Shown: positions 1-7,747 of the stretch, piece by piece
Layout of the letters: each line of letters begins with the position of its first letter
How positions within the stretch are numbered: the first letter of the stretch is position 1
Origin: an uncultured Mobiluncus sp.
Lineage (GTDB): Bacteria; Actinomycetota; Actinomycetes; Actinomycetales; Actinomycetaceae
NCBI RefSeq assembly: GCF_943914685.1
Contig: NZ_CALUCZ010000015.1
Location: 1-64,000 of the forward strand
Length of the DNA: 64,000 nt
Reading direction: 5' to 3'
Position numbers and translations under genes: made by a program
The notes under the pieces: generated by a model
Databases searched by the model: none
The model's input: only the letters and a program-made list of their open reading frames with translations
What the model was told of the DNA's origin: nothing

Positions 1-42
1 CTGCACACGCCGGTGTGTGGGAGAGTAGGAAACCGCCGCACT
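1..42 (+). rRNA. rrf: 5S ribosomal RNA, 3' end only
   Basis: The first bases read CGCCGGTGTGTGGGAGAGTA followed by GGAAACCGCCGCAC, which is the typical 3' portion of an actinobacterial 5S rRNA. The rest of the gene, and presumably a 16S-23S-5S operon, lies upstream of the window. A strong terminator follows at once, so this is the end of the rRNA transcript. The exact 3' end is estimated. Confidence 0.85.
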
Positions 43-56
43 AACACTTCAAAAAA

Positions 57-91
57 GTTTCGCCCCCACCCCGTGGGGGCGAAACCCCTTT
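57..91 (+). terminator. Rho-independent terminator of the rRNA operon
   Basis: A perfect 12-bp stem (57-68 with 74-85, GTTTCGCCCCCA / TGGGGGCGAAAC) has a 5-nt loop and is followed by CCCCTTTAAA. It sits 15 bases after the 5S rRNA end, as expected for an rrn terminator. Confidence 0.9.
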
Positions 92-118
92 AAACACCCA
101 CCCAACTAGAGAACCCCG

Positions 119-147
119 TAAACACGGTGTAGGTTAGAGGTTACAGT
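119..147 (+). promoter_or_regulatory. Candidate sigma-A type promoter of argR
   Basis: TAAACA (119-124) and TACAGT (142-147) are separated by 17 bases and resemble the -35 and -10 hexamers. Transcription would start near 154, about 29 bases ahead of the argR start. No ARG-box-like palindrome is visible here. Confidence 0.4.
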
Positions 148-182
148 AGCGAGTTCCAGTTTTATTGGGGGTTGATTTGCCT

Positions 183-686
183 ATGACCGACGACACTTTG
201 CCCCGAGTCGTCCCCTCGAAAGCGACCCGTCACGCCGTGATTACCCGGCTGCTGCAAGAAAACGTGATTCGCTCCCAACGGGCTTTGCAAAATCACCTCA
301 ACGTCCTGGGATTCAACGTGACGCAAGCGACTCTCTCTCGAGATTTGGAAGAACTATCAGCGACAAAAATTCGTGACCGTGACGGAAACCTGCATTATTC
401 CCTGGTTCCCACCGAGGGCGCGGCGGAGGGCGCCAAACCGCTAAACGGCAGTCTGGACTATTGGGTGAAACAGTTTTTGCTGAAGTCTACCCGTGCTTGC
501 AATCAAGTCATTTTGCGCACCCACCCGGCGGCGGCCTCGCCGCTAGCGTCCATCATCGACAAGGAAAACCTCGATGGAGTCCTGGGCACGATAGCGGGGG
601 ACAACACCCTGCTGATTATTTGTCGTGACGAAGAATCAGCCCAAGCGCTGCACGAACTTCTGCTCTCTATCTCAGGATTGGAATAA
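183..686 (+). CDS. argR: Arginine repressor/activator ArgR
   Basis: ArgR/AhrC is an arginine-sensing hexameric DNA-binding protein that represses arginine synthesis and, in many bacteria, activates arginine catabolism. The 167-residue product has the N-terminal winged helix with the TQATLSRDLEEL recognition segment and a C-terminal oligomerisation and arginine-binding domain with GTIAGDNTLL. The start at 183 is chosen because GGGGG (167-171) lies about 11 bases upstream; an in-frame TTG at 165 would add six residues. It is followed by an amidohydrolase and then by the arginine deiminase genes. Candidate ARG boxes upstream of arcD suggest that those genes are its target. The family assignment is firm; the mode of control is inferred. 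Confidence 0.95.
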   Translation: MTDDTLPRVVPSKATRHAVITRLLQENVIRSQRALQNHLNVLGFNVTQATLSRDLEELSATKIRDRDGNLHYSLVPTEGAAEGAKPLNGSLDYWVKQFLLKSTRACNQVILRTHPAAASPLASIIDKENLDGVLGTIAGDNTLLIICRDEESAQALHELLLSISGLE

Positions 687-795
687 CCCTGCCAGAACCG
701 TAACATCGCAGCTTATCCTGACTAAACTAGCAGTGAGGCTCGCCAATTAATACTGCGGCTGAGCGTAGTTAGCGGACAAGAGGAACCTTAGAACG

Positions 796-1935
796 ATGCA
801 GAAAAGCAACTTGAAACTGGTGACGGAACTGCGCCATGAGCTGCATGCTCACCCCGAAATCTCCGGGCAGGAAGTTGAAACTAAGCGCAGGTTGATGAGC
901 TTTTTAGCCGAACATACCTCCTTTATCATTCATGACGAAGGCAGTTGGTTTTGGGTCAAGGTTCCGGGAACGGATCCCACTAAGCCTTCCATCGGTTTCC
1001 GCGCAGATTATGATGCGCTGCCCATTCCAGAAGATTTGGATTTGCCTTACGCCTCGCAGAATCCTGGGGTGTCGCACAAGTGCGGTCATGATGGGCATAG
1101 TTCGGCTCTGGCGGGACTGGCTTTGGAGTTGGAAGGGCGCGATGTGCCCTCCGATGTTTATCTCATCTTTCAACCGGCCGAAGAAATCGGAGCCGGAGGT
1201 TTCCCCAGTTCGCGGCTCATTGAGCGGGAAGCAATCGACCAGATTTACGCTTTCCACAACTGGAGCGGGATACCGCGTGGCTGCGTGGCTCTGAAACGGG
1301 GCGTGTCGCAGTGCGCCTCGCAAGGGCTGAGCCTGGAATTTAAAGGTATCACCACGCACGCCAGCAACCCGGAAGCGGGGGTGAACCCCAGCGAAACGAT
1401 TGCCCAGCTGGTTCTTTACGTTATGGATTTGGCGGGCGTGGCGAGACTCGGTAATCGGCATTCCTGTTTTGAGGGTTTCGTGTTGGCCACGGTAGTGGGT
1501 ATCGAAGTCGGGCGCAAAGACTTTGGTATTTCGGCGTCCCATGGGGAGCTGAATCTGACGCTGCGCGCTGAAAACGAATCCGACCTGGCCAAGCTAAAGA
1601 GCCTGATTTGTGACGAGGCCTCCCACCTGGCGAAACAGACCTCCCTGCTGCTGTCCATAACTGACTGCGACGTATTTCCTGAGACTTGCAACGATGACGC
1701 GGCAATAGACCTGGTTGCCGCCGCCGCGCAGCGTGCAGGGCTGCCGGTGGTGTACCTGGAAAAGCCTTACCGGGCCTCGGAAGATTTTGGGCATTATTTG
1801 AAACTCGCCAGCGGGGCGATGGTTTATATCGGCAATGGGCAAGATTGGCCGCCCTTGCATACCTCCGCCTATGACTTCCTGGACGGTAACCTGGAAGTGG
1901 CGGTGGATTTGTGGTTGTCTATTCTGGGATTTTGA
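796..1935 (+). CDS. M20 family amidohydrolase (hippurase / N-acyl-amino-acid hydrolase type)
   Basis: This is a metal-dependent hydrolase that cleaves N-acyl groups from amino acids; hippurate and N-acetyl amino acids are typical substrates. The 379-residue protein shows the M20 signatures in order: RHELHAHPEISGQE near residue 13, GFRADYDALPIPE near 72, the metal-binding CGHDGHSS near 96, QPAEEIGAGG near 126 and THASNPEAGVNP in the dimerisation domain. The size fits the family (about 380-400). Its ATG is preceded by AAGAGGAAC. It stands alone between argR and tRNA-Arg. The exact acyl-amino acid substrate cannot be read from sequence, and hippurate is a guess suggested by the arginine-catabolic context. 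Confidence 0.88.
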   Translation: MQKSNLKLVTELRHELHAHPEISGQEVETKRRLMSFLAEHTSFIIHDEGSWFWVKVPGTDPTKPSIGFRADYDALPIPEDLDLPYASQNPGVSHKCGHDGHSSALAGLALELEGRDVPSDVYLIFQPAEEIGAGGFPSSRLIEREAIDQIYAFHNWSGIPRGCVALKRGVSQCASQGLSLEFKGITTHASNPEAGVNPSETIAQLVLYVMDLAGVARLGNRHSCFEGFVLATVVGIEVGRKDFGISASHGELNLTLRAENESDLAKLKSLICDEASHLAKQTSLLLSITDCDVFPETCNDDAAIDLVAAAAQRAGLPVVYLEKPYRASEDFGHYLKLASGAMVYIGNGQDWPPLHTSAYDFLDGNLEVAVDLWLSILGF

Positions 1936-1960
1936 TATCGAGAAAGGCTTGTATTAAACT
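1932..1960 (+). promoter_or_regulatory. Candidate promoter of tRNA-Arg
   Basis: TTGATA (1932-1937) and TAAACT (1955-1960) are spaced by 17 bases. The predicted start near 1967 is only a few bases before the mature tRNA at 1971. The -35 box overlaps the stop codon of the amidohydrolase gene. Confidence 0.5.
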
Positions 1961-1970
1961 TGTACGCGAA

Positions 1971-2043
1971 GCGCTCGTAGCTCAATGGATAGAGCATCTG
2001 ACTACGGATCAGAAGGTTGGGGGTTCGAGTCCCTTCGGGCGCG
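1971..2043 (+). tRNA. tRNA-Arg (anticodon ACG)
   Basis: A cloverleaf can be drawn. The acceptor stem GCGCTCG (1971-1977) pairs with CGGGCGC (2036-2042), with one T-G pair. The anticodon stem TCTGA/TCAGA (1997-2001/2009-2013) encloses the loop CTACGGA with anticodon ACG at 2004-2006. The T arm is 2019-2035 with TTCGAGT in the loop, and the discriminator is G2043. The 3' CCA is not encoded and must be added after transcription. It reads CGN arginine codons after A34-to-inosine editing. Confidence 0.96.
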
Positions 2044-2287
2044 CTGCTGAATGATTTCCACCGTTTTGGCGCGGTGTCGTTTTCCCGTTTTCCTGGTTTT
2101 TCAGTCTGTTTGCGTGTGTCAGTGCCAGCAACGCATGCGCAACCCGTGGAATAACTTGCCAGGCCCGGACTCAAGTACCCCTTAAAGCCTGACGAGGCGA
2201 ACAAAACCCCACCGACCTTGTGCAGCCTGAGCCCGACGCTTGTGCGGCCTCCCGAGCATGCAACCACCCCAAAACCGCCTACTGTAA

Positions 2288-2305
2288 CATGAAAATATAT
2301 GCATT
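2288..2305. promoter_or_regulatory. Candidate ARG box 1 (distal ArgR site)
   Basis: CATGAAAATATATGCATT matches the core TGAAT-wwww-ATTCA of the ArgR consensus with two mismatches. It is centred 55 bases upstream of the second candidate box. This is a pattern match by eye only. Confidence 0.45.
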
Positions 2306-2342
2306 CTCTGGATACGGACTACAGGGGGGACAAAGAAGGGTA

Positions 2343-2360
2343 TACGCATAATTATTCAAA
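2343..2360. promoter_or_regulatory. Candidate ARG box 2 (proximal ArgR site)
   Basis: TACGCATAATTATTCAAA matches the ArgR consensus wnTGAATwwwwATTCAnw with two core mismatches; the right half ATTCA is perfect. It lies just upstream of the candidate arcD promoter, centred near -56. That position suits an activator better than a repressor. Confidence 0.55.
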
Positions 2361-2372
2361 TTCGGAAATCCC

Positions 2373-2401
2373 TCGATTTACGTGTGAACAGGTAATACAA
2401 T
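2373..2401 (+). promoter_or_regulatory. Candidate arcD promoter with weak -35
   Basis: TACAAT (2396-2401) is one base off the -10 consensus. The hexamer 17 bases upstream, TCGATT (2373-2378), is a poor -35. Transcription would start near 2408, leaving a leader of about 100 bases before arcD. A weak -35 with an ArgR site behind it is what an activated promoter would look like. Confidence 0.4.
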
Positions 2402-2508
2402 GAATTAGTGCGAAAAACAACAGATGTTTTTAGGGCAGCGGCAATGGGGCGCATACCCCGAGAGCGCTGTTTTAAACGCACACTTCACTCCATATAGAAG
2501 GGTAAAGA

Positions 2509-4032
2509 ATGAGCAACGACAATGCTGTTGCGGAAACAGAGGAAGTAAAGCTTCCCCTATTCCCGTTGATTGCTTTTGGTGTAGGTTCCATGGTTGGTGC
2601 AGGTATCTTCGGGATACCGAGCCAGATGGCTGGCAACGCGGCACCGGGGCCGCTGTTAATAGGTTGGTTGATTACTGGCATCGGCATGCTGATGCTGGCT
2701 TTCGTGTTCCAATCTTTGGCAACAACTCGTCCAGACATCACCGGTGGTGTTTATGGCTACGCGCGGGAAGGTCTGGGCAACTTCGGCGGCTTTATGTCCG
2801 CCTGGTCATACTGGTTATCGGCTTGGGCCGGCAACCTCTCTTACATTGCCTTTTTCACGTCAGCTCTAGGTGGATTCGCGGTATTCTCCGGCTTGATGCA
2901 AGGAGATTCCGTTTCTATCGCGGGGTTGATATTCGGTCTGGTCTGCCTGTGGTTGATTCACTTCCTGATTTTGGCCGGTATCCGTACCGCAGCGTTCGTG
3001 AACACGATTGTTACCGCGGTTAAGATTATTCCGATTGTTGTCTTTATCATCTGTGCTGCTGTGGCTTTCAAAGTCGGTTTCTTTACGGCTGACTTCTGGG
3101 GCAACGTGGTGCAGGTTGGTCCCGAGGGCGAAGAAGCCGGGCTTGGTCCGGTGATGGCTCAGGTTTCCCACATGATGCTGGTTACGGTTTGGGTGTTCAT
3201 CGGTATCGAAGGTGCTTCGGTGTACTCCACTCGTGCCAAGAAGTCCAGCGATGTGGCCAAGGCTACGGTTATCGCTTTCCTTACCGTGCTGGCTTTGCTG
3301 GTATTCGTGAACGTCCTGTCCTACGGCTTGATGGCCCAGCCCGAGTTGGCTAACCTCGCCGATCCGTCCATGGGCGGTGCGATGGCGGCTGCGGTCGGTC
3401 CTTGGGGTGCCGGATTCATCAACATTGCGGTGCTAATCTCTGTGGCTGGCGCTATGCTGACCTGGGTCATGCTGGCCTCCGAGATTCTGTTCGTGCCGGC
3501 AGCTGACCACAACATCATGGCGGCCTTTGGCAAGATGAACAAGAAAGGCTCCCCGACAGTTTCGCTGTGGGTGACCAACATTGTGTCTTCCATTGTCTAC
3601 AGCATCATGATTTTGGGCTTTGCCTCGAGCTACACCGACTTGATTACCATCGCGGCCTCGCTGATTATTCCGTGCTACGTGATTTCGGCAATCTACCAGA
3701 TTATTCAGACCTCGCATGGACGCAACGAAGCGGAAGGTGTGAAGTCTTCTAAGGGCTACCGGATGTGCGTTGGCGTCATCGCTACCGTCTACACGGTCTG
3801 GTTGCTGTGGGCTGGCGGCATCGGGCTGCTGTTCCTCAACGGTTTGCTGTGGTTGATTGGCTCCCCGCTGTATTACAAGGGACGTAAGGAACAATATCCT
3901 GACCAGCCGGCTTTCCAGGGTAAAGACAAGATTTTCCTGGGCGTGGCTATAGCTTTCACGGTACTGCTGATTATCTGGGTCATAGTATTCAAGGGTGACT
4001 TCATCAGCGCTATGTTCTGGAACGGTCTGTAA
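2509..4032 (+). CDS. arcD: Arginine:ornithine antiporter ArcD (APC superfamily)
   Basis: ArcD imports arginine in exchange for ornithine, so that fermentation of arginine costs no energy for transport. The 507-residue protein is almost wholly hydrophobic, with about 12-13 membrane spans. Its N-terminal FGVGSMVGAGIFGIPSQMAG is the unwound TM1 substrate-binding motif of APC transporters, and ITGGVYGYAREG follows near residue 80. The ATG has the binding site GAAGGGTAAAG just upstream. It is the first gene of arcDABC; the order transporter, deiminase, carbamoyltransferase, kinase matches known ADI operons. A 240-base structured spacer separates it from arcA. A related basic amino acid antiporter is possible, but the context makes ArcD very likely. 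Confidence 0.93.
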   Translation: MSNDNAVAETEEVKLPLFPLIAFGVGSMVGAGIFGIPSQMAGNAAPGPLLIGWLITGIGMLMLAFVFQSLATTRPDITGGVYGYAREGLGNFGGFMSAWSYWLSAWAGNLSYIAFFTSALGGFAVFSGLMQGDSVSIAGLIFGLVCLWLIHFLILAGIRTAAFVNTIVTAVKIIPIVVFIICAAVAFKVGFFTADFWGNVVQVGPEGEEAGLGPVMAQVSHMMLVTVWVFIGIEGASVYSTRAKKSSDVAKATVIAFLTVLALLVFVNVLSYGLMAQPELANLADPSMGGAMAAAVGPWGAGFINIAVLISVAGAMLTWVMLASEILFVPAADHNIMAAFGKMNKKGSPTVSLWVTNIVSSIVYSIMILGFASSYTDLITIAASLIIPCYVISAIYQIIQTSHGRNEAEGVKSSKGYRMCVGVIATVYTVWLLWAGGIGLLFLNGLLWLIGSPLYYKGRKEQYPDQPAFQGKDKIFLGVAIAFTVLLIIWVIVFKGDFISAMFWNGL

Positions 4033-4058
4033 AGACTACCGACAATTGAATCTTGCGT

Positions 4059-4116
4059 TTTCTTTGGCGATGGCTCGGTGAGGCCACCCGACCGAATCGA
4101 GCCATCGCCAAAGAAA
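4059..4116 (+). repeat. Long inverted repeat in the arcD-arcA spacer
   Basis: A perfect 19-bp stem (4059-4077 with 4098-4116), extended inward by a G-T and a T-A pair, brackets an 18-base region. The core arm is TTTCTTTGGCGATGGCTCG. The 3' arm is followed by GTCTCATG rather than a run of T, so it is not a standard intrinsic terminator. An RNA-stabilising or processing structure between arcD and arcA is likely. Confidence 0.8.
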
Positions 4117-4151
4117 GTCTCATGAAAAATAACTTCATATGCACACAGCCT

Positions 4152-4170
4152 GAGGACCAAAGGGGTCCTC
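4152..4170 (+). repeat. Small hairpin in the arcA leader
   Basis: GAGGACC (4152-4158) pairs perfectly with GGTCCTC (4164-4170) around a 5-base loop. It lies about 100 bases before arcA and after the long inverted repeat, and has no T run. Confidence 0.5.
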
Positions 4171-4272
4171 TCGGCTCGGTTCGTACAGCTGTATCGATGA
4201 CCAAAAAGTCCTTGCGCCCTTTGGCGAACAGCGTGCGTACCAAACCAACGATTACGTTAGGAAGGAATCAAT

Positions 4273-5526
4273 ATGAACAACAAAGTTGGCGTTTACTCTG
4301 AGGCAGGGGTTCTGCGTACTGTGATGGTTTGCAGGCCTGATTTGGCTCATAAGCGACTAACTCCCGAAAACTGCTCGGACCTGCTATTCGATGATGTCTT
4401 GTGGGTTGAAGAAGCACAGAAGCACCACGATGACTTCGTGGCTCAGATGAAGGCTCGCGATATCGAAGTACTCGATATGCAGGTCATGCTGGGTGAAATC
4501 CTGGATGACAAGGAAGCTCGCAAGTTCATCCTGGATCGCCGTGTCGCTGACGACATGGTCAACCCCATTGTTGCTAAGGACTTCCGTGATTACTTCACGG
4601 AAATGGACTCCAAAGAACTGGCTCGTTACCTCATCGGCGGTATCAACCTCGACGAGATTCCCGATGAAGTCGGCGGCGTGTACAAGAAGGCTGTGACCCC
4701 TGACGGTTACAACCTGCACGACTGGATCTTCAATCCGCTACCCAATACCCAGTTCACTCGTGACAACTCCGCTTGGGTGTTCAAGGGTGTGTCCCTGAAC
4801 CCGATGTACTGGCAGGCCCGCCGTCAGGAGACCCTCCTGACCCACGCGATTTACCAGTACCACCCGCGTTTCGCTAACGAGGACTTCAACATCTGGTTCG
4901 GCGCTGATCCCGACAAGAAGTGGCATCCCAACACCTTCATCGAAGGTGGCGACGTGATGCCTCTGAAGGACGGCGTGCTGCTGGTTGGCATGGGCGAGCG
5001 TACCTCGCTGAACGCCACTACGGAGCTGGCCAAGGAATTGTTCGCCAAGAAGGCTGCTGAGCGCGTCATCGTGGCGCGTATTCCGCGGACTCGTGCAGCA
5101 ATGCACCTGGATACCATCTTTACGTTCTGCTCCGAGGACGTCGTAAACGCTTACCTGCCATACATCGACAACACCTGGACCTTCTCGCTGCGTCCTGATG
5201 AGTCCAAGTCCAGCGGCATTGATATTCGCCGCGATGGCACGAAGCTGGTCGACACCTTGAACGAGGCGCTGGGCGTGAAGTTCCATGTCTGCCCCACCGG
5301 CGGCGACTACTTCAACGTCGAACGCGAACAGTGGAACGATGCGAACAACACCCTGGCTATTGCTCCGGGCGTCGTGATGGGCTACCGCTCCAACATCGAG
5401 ACCAACAAGAACCTGCGCAATGCTGGTATCGAGGTGCTCGAGATTGACGGCGCCGAACTCGGCCGTGGCCGCGGTGGTTCTCGCTGCATGAGCTGCCCAA
5501 TTGCTCGCGACCCGCTCTACAAGTAG
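4273..5526 (+). CDS. arcA: Arginine deiminase
   Basis: ArcA hydrolyses arginine to citrulline and ammonia, the first step of the ADI pathway. The 417-residue length is normal. The guanidino-group modifying fold is marked by FTRDNSAWV near residue 161, EGGD (E224), MHLDT (H278 and D280) and the C-terminal GGSRCMSCPIARDPL, whose C405 is the catalytic nucleophile by family homology. The start is supported by AGGAAGGAATCAAT directly before ATG. It lies between arcD and arcB with unusually long, structured spacers on both sides. Its own leader of about 240 bases may set its expression apart from the transporter. Confidence 0.97.
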   Translation: MNNKVGVYSEAGVLRTVMVCRPDLAHKRLTPENCSDLLFDDVLWVEEAQKHHDDFVAQMKARDIEVLDMQVMLGEILDDKEARKFILDRRVADDMVNPIVAKDFRDYFTEMDSKELARYLIGGINLDEIPDEVGGVYKKAVTPDGYNLHDWIFNPLPNTQFTRDNSAWVFKGVSLNPMYWQARRQETLLTHAIYQYHPRFANEDFNIWFGADPDKKWHPNTFIEGGDVMPLKDGVLLVGMGERTSLNATTELAKELFAKKAAERVIVARIPRTRAAMHLDTIFTFCSEDVVNAYLPYIDNTWTFSLRPDESKSSGIDIRRDGTKLVDTLNEALGVKFHVCPTGGDYFNVEREQWNDANNTLAIAPGVVMGYRSNIETNKNLRNAGIEVLEIDGAELGRGRGGSRCMSCPIARDPLYK

Positions 5527-5548
5527 AGCCAAGCGGTTATAAGTTTCC

Positions 5549-5586
5549 CCTCCGGGCTGCCTCGGAGGTTACCAACGGGGCAGCCC
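5549..5586 (+). promoter_or_regulatory. Overlapping alternative hairpins after arcA
   Basis: CCTCCG (5549-5554) can pair with CGGAGG (5563-5568). The loop and edge of that hairpin, GGGCTGCC (5554-5561), can instead pair with GGCAGCCC (5579-5586). The two stems either exclude one another or form an H-type pseudoknot. Neither is followed by a T run. Such an element could act in attenuation or RNA processing between arcA and arcB. Confidence 0.5.
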
Positions 5587-5600
5587 ACGGGGGTATGTTT

Positions 5601-5647
5601 TTTCTGGCCGGCAGCCGTGACCTCTTCGGTGCGGCACCGGCCAGAAA
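5601..5647 (+). repeat. Inverted repeat in the arcB leader
   Basis: An 11-bp perfect stem, TTTCTGGCCGG (5601-5611) with CCGGCCAGAAA (5637-5647), encloses a GC-rich 25-base loop. It ends 64 bases before the arcB start and is not followed by a T run. Confidence 0.65.
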
Positions 5648-5711
5648 TTCGGAGAGACATTCTCCGCACCTTACCAATCATCAAGAAAACACCAATTTGA
5701 AAGGAAAACCC

Positions 5712-6713
5712 ATGACTGATTTTCACGGTCGTCACTTTTTGAAAGAACTCGATTTTACTCCTGCTGAGTGGTTGGAGTTGCTCGAGTTGGCTGCTGAACT
5801 GAAAGCCGCGAAGAAAGAAGGTCGCGAAGTCCAGTACCTGAAGAACAAGAATATTGCTCTGATCTTCGAAAAGACCTCGACCCGTACCCGCTGCTCTTTT
5901 GAAGTTGCCGCCTACGATCAGGGCGCTCACGTTACCTATCTGGATCCGTCCGGCTCCCAGATGGGTCATAAGGAATCTATTGAGGACACTGCTCGAGTGT
6001 TGGGCCGTTTCTATGACGGTATTGAATACCGCGGTGATTCTCAGCACAAGGTGGATGTTTTGGCCGAGATGTCGGGCGTGCCGGTGTGGAACGGTTTGAC
6101 TGATCAGTGGCATCCCACCCAGATGTTGTGTGACATGCTGACCATGCACGAGCAGAGCGGCAAACCGTACAATGAGATTTCTTTTGCTTACGTTGGCGAC
6201 TCCCGTTTCAACATGGCTAACTCCCTGTTGATTTCCGGTGTGATGCTGGGAATGGACGTGCGGATTGTGGCTCCGAAGGAGCTGTGGAACGCCCCGGAGA
6301 TTATTGCTAAGGCTGAGGAAATCGCTAAGACAACCGGTGCCAAGATTACCCACACCGAGAGTGTCGATGAGGGTGTGAAGGGCGTGGACTTCGTTTACAC
6401 GGATATTTGGGTTTCCATGGGCGAGCCGAAGGAAGTTTGGGATGAACGCATCAAGTTGCTGAAGCCTTACCAGGTGAACGCTGATTTGATGGCTCGGACT
6501 GGCAACCCCAATACCAAGTTCCTGCACTGCTTGCCGTCCTTCCATGACCGTCACACCACTATTGGTGAGGACATCTACCAAAAGTACGGCCTGGACGGTA
6601 TGGAAGTCACTAACGACGTCTTTAATGGCGAGTGCTCCGCGGTGTTCGATCAGGCGGAAAACCGGATGCACACGATTAAGGCCGTTATGGTGGCGACGCT
6701 AGGAGAAAAGTAG
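5712..6713 (+). CDS. arcB: Ornithine carbamoyltransferase, catabolic
   Basis: ArcB phosphorolyses citrulline to ornithine and carbamoyl phosphate. The 333-residue protein carries the carbamoyl-phosphate loop STRTR at residues 56-60 (within FEKTSTRTRCSFEV) and the ornithine-side HCLP at 272-275. The start at 5712 is chosen because GAAAGGAAAACCC precedes it and the protein then begins MTDFHGRHFLKELDF as in the family; the open frame extends upstream to 5595 without support. The catabolic rather than anabolic role follows from its place between arcA and arcC. arcC begins two bases after its stop. Confidence 0.96.
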   Translation: MTDFHGRHFLKELDFTPAEWLELLELAAELKAAKKEGREVQYLKNKNIALIFEKTSTRTRCSFEVAAYDQGAHVTYLDPSGSQMGHKESIEDTARVLGRFYDGIEYRGDSQHKVDVLAEMSGVPVWNGLTDQWHPTQMLCDMLTMHEQSGKPYNEISFAYVGDSRFNMANSLLISGVMLGMDVRIVAPKELWNAPEIIAKAEEIAKTTGAKITHTESVDEGVKGVDFVYTDIWVSMGEPKEVWDERIKLLKPYQVNADLMARTGNPNTKFLHCLPSFHDRHTTIGEDIYQKYGLDGMEVTNDVFNGECSAVFDQAENRMHTIKAVMVATLGEK

Positions 6714-6715
6714 AT

Positions 6716-7675
6716 ATGCGTATAGTTATTGCTTTGGGCGGAAACGCCCTGCTGCGACGCGGGGAGAAACCGGATTCCGCCACGCAGATTGCTAACGTTG
6801 AGCTGGCGGTACAGCAACTCGCTCCCTTGGCGGAGGAACATGAAGTGGTTATTACCCACGGTAATGGTCCGCAGGTTGGAGTGCTGGCGCTGCAGTCGGC
6901 TAATGACAAGAATCTGACTCAGCCTTACGCTTTTGATACCTTGGGCGCGCAAACTCAGGGCATGATTGGCTACTGGCTGTTGCAGTCCTTGCAGAATAAC
7001 CTCCCGGGACGTCAGGTGGCTTCTTTTGTGAACCAGACTCTGGTTTTGGCTGGAGATCCTGCGTTTGATAATCCGACCAAGTTTGTGGGTCAGGTTTACA
7101 ACAAGGAAGAAGCTGACGAGTTGGCTAAGTCTCGTGGCTGGGTGATGAAAGCTGACGGAGAGTATTTCCGTCGGGTCGTCGGGTCTCCTCGACCGCAGCG
7201 TGTGGTGGAGACGCGGTTGATTCGTCGAATGCTCGATGTCGGTGCTGTCGTGGTTTGCGCTGGCGGTGGCGGTATCCCCGTTATCCGTAACGAAAAGGGC
7301 AAACTGCAGGGTGTCGAGGCTGTGATTGATAAGGATCTGACCGCCGCGACCTTGGCAGAACATCTGGACGCAGATTTCTTGATGATTCTGACCGATGTGC
7401 CCGCTGTGATGGAGAACTATGGTACTCCTGAGCAGAAAGAAATTCATCGCGCCAGTCCCGCTGCGATGCGCGCGGGCGGTTTCCCCGCTGGCTCTATGGG
7501 GCCGAAGGTGGAGGCAGCCTGCCGTTTCGTGGAGCTGACCGGCGATGTCGCCGCGATTGGGCAGCTCAGTGATGCGCAGAAGATCATCGCGGGCGAATCT
7601 GGCACCATCATTACCCCAGGTGGGAACTATGGTGGTCCCGATGATATCAACCAACACAGCTACAAGAAATTGTAA
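6716..7675 (+). CDS. arcC: Carbamate kinase
   Basis: ArcC transfers the phosphate of carbamoyl phosphate to ADP, yielding ATP, ammonia and CO2; this is the energy-producing step of the pathway. The 319-residue protein starts with the amino-acid kinase motif IALGGNALLRRG. It also has THGNGPQVG near residue 48, CAGGGGIPV near 182, VIDKDLTAATLAEHL near 203 and the C-terminal GTIITPGG. Its ATG follows the arcB stop by two bases and its binding site AGGAGAA lies inside arcB, so the two are translationally linked. A strong terminator follows. Confidence 0.97.
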   Translation: MRIVIALGGNALLRRGEKPDSATQIANVELAVQQLAPLAEEHEVVITHGNGPQVGVLALQSANDKNLTQPYAFDTLGAQTQGMIGYWLLQSLQNNLPGRQVASFVNQTLVLAGDPAFDNPTKFVGQVYNKEEADELAKSRGWVMKADGEYFRRVVGSPRPQRVVETRLIRRMLDVGAVVVCAGGGGIPVIRNEKGKLQGVEAVIDKDLTAATLAEHLDADFLMILTDVPAVMENYGTPEQKEIHRASPAAMRAGGFPAGSMGPKVEAACRFVELTGDVAAIGQLSDAQKIIAGESGTIITPGGNYGGPDDINQHSYKKL

Positions 7676-7747
7676 ACGTAGAGCGGTAGCTCTATTGCCT
7701 TACGGGACTACGTGCAATCAACGTATTCCGGCATTCTGTAGATGATG

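Larger units (their letters stand above)
2044..2508 (+). other. 465-bp intergenic region between tRNA-Arg and arcD
   Basis: No convincing gene is present. A weak hairpin (CACCG 2059-2063 / CGGTG 2072-2076, followed by TCGTTTTCCC) may end the tRNA transcript. The stretch 2100-2280 shows nothing I recognise. From about 2285 the sequence becomes AT-rich and holds two ARG-box-like palindromes, a candidate -10 and the arcD leader with its ribosome binding site, described separately. Confidence 0.6.

Noticed and set aside
1869..2267. 132-residue minus-strand ORF with GTRTPNLLIRSQMLYPLSYE
   Set aside because: This is the well-known false protein made by translating the antisense of tRNA-Arg. It spans the tRNA and the end of the amidohydrolase gene.
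4053..4301. 82-residue ORF in the arcD-arcA spacer
   Set aside because: It runs through the long inverted repeat and past the arcA start in another frame, with no binding site and no plausible composition.
4738..7657. Long minus-strand ORFs (264, 384 and 335 residues) opposite arcA, arcB and arcC
   Set aside because: They mirror the three conserved arc genes exactly, have His/Val-rich shadow composition and no binding sites.
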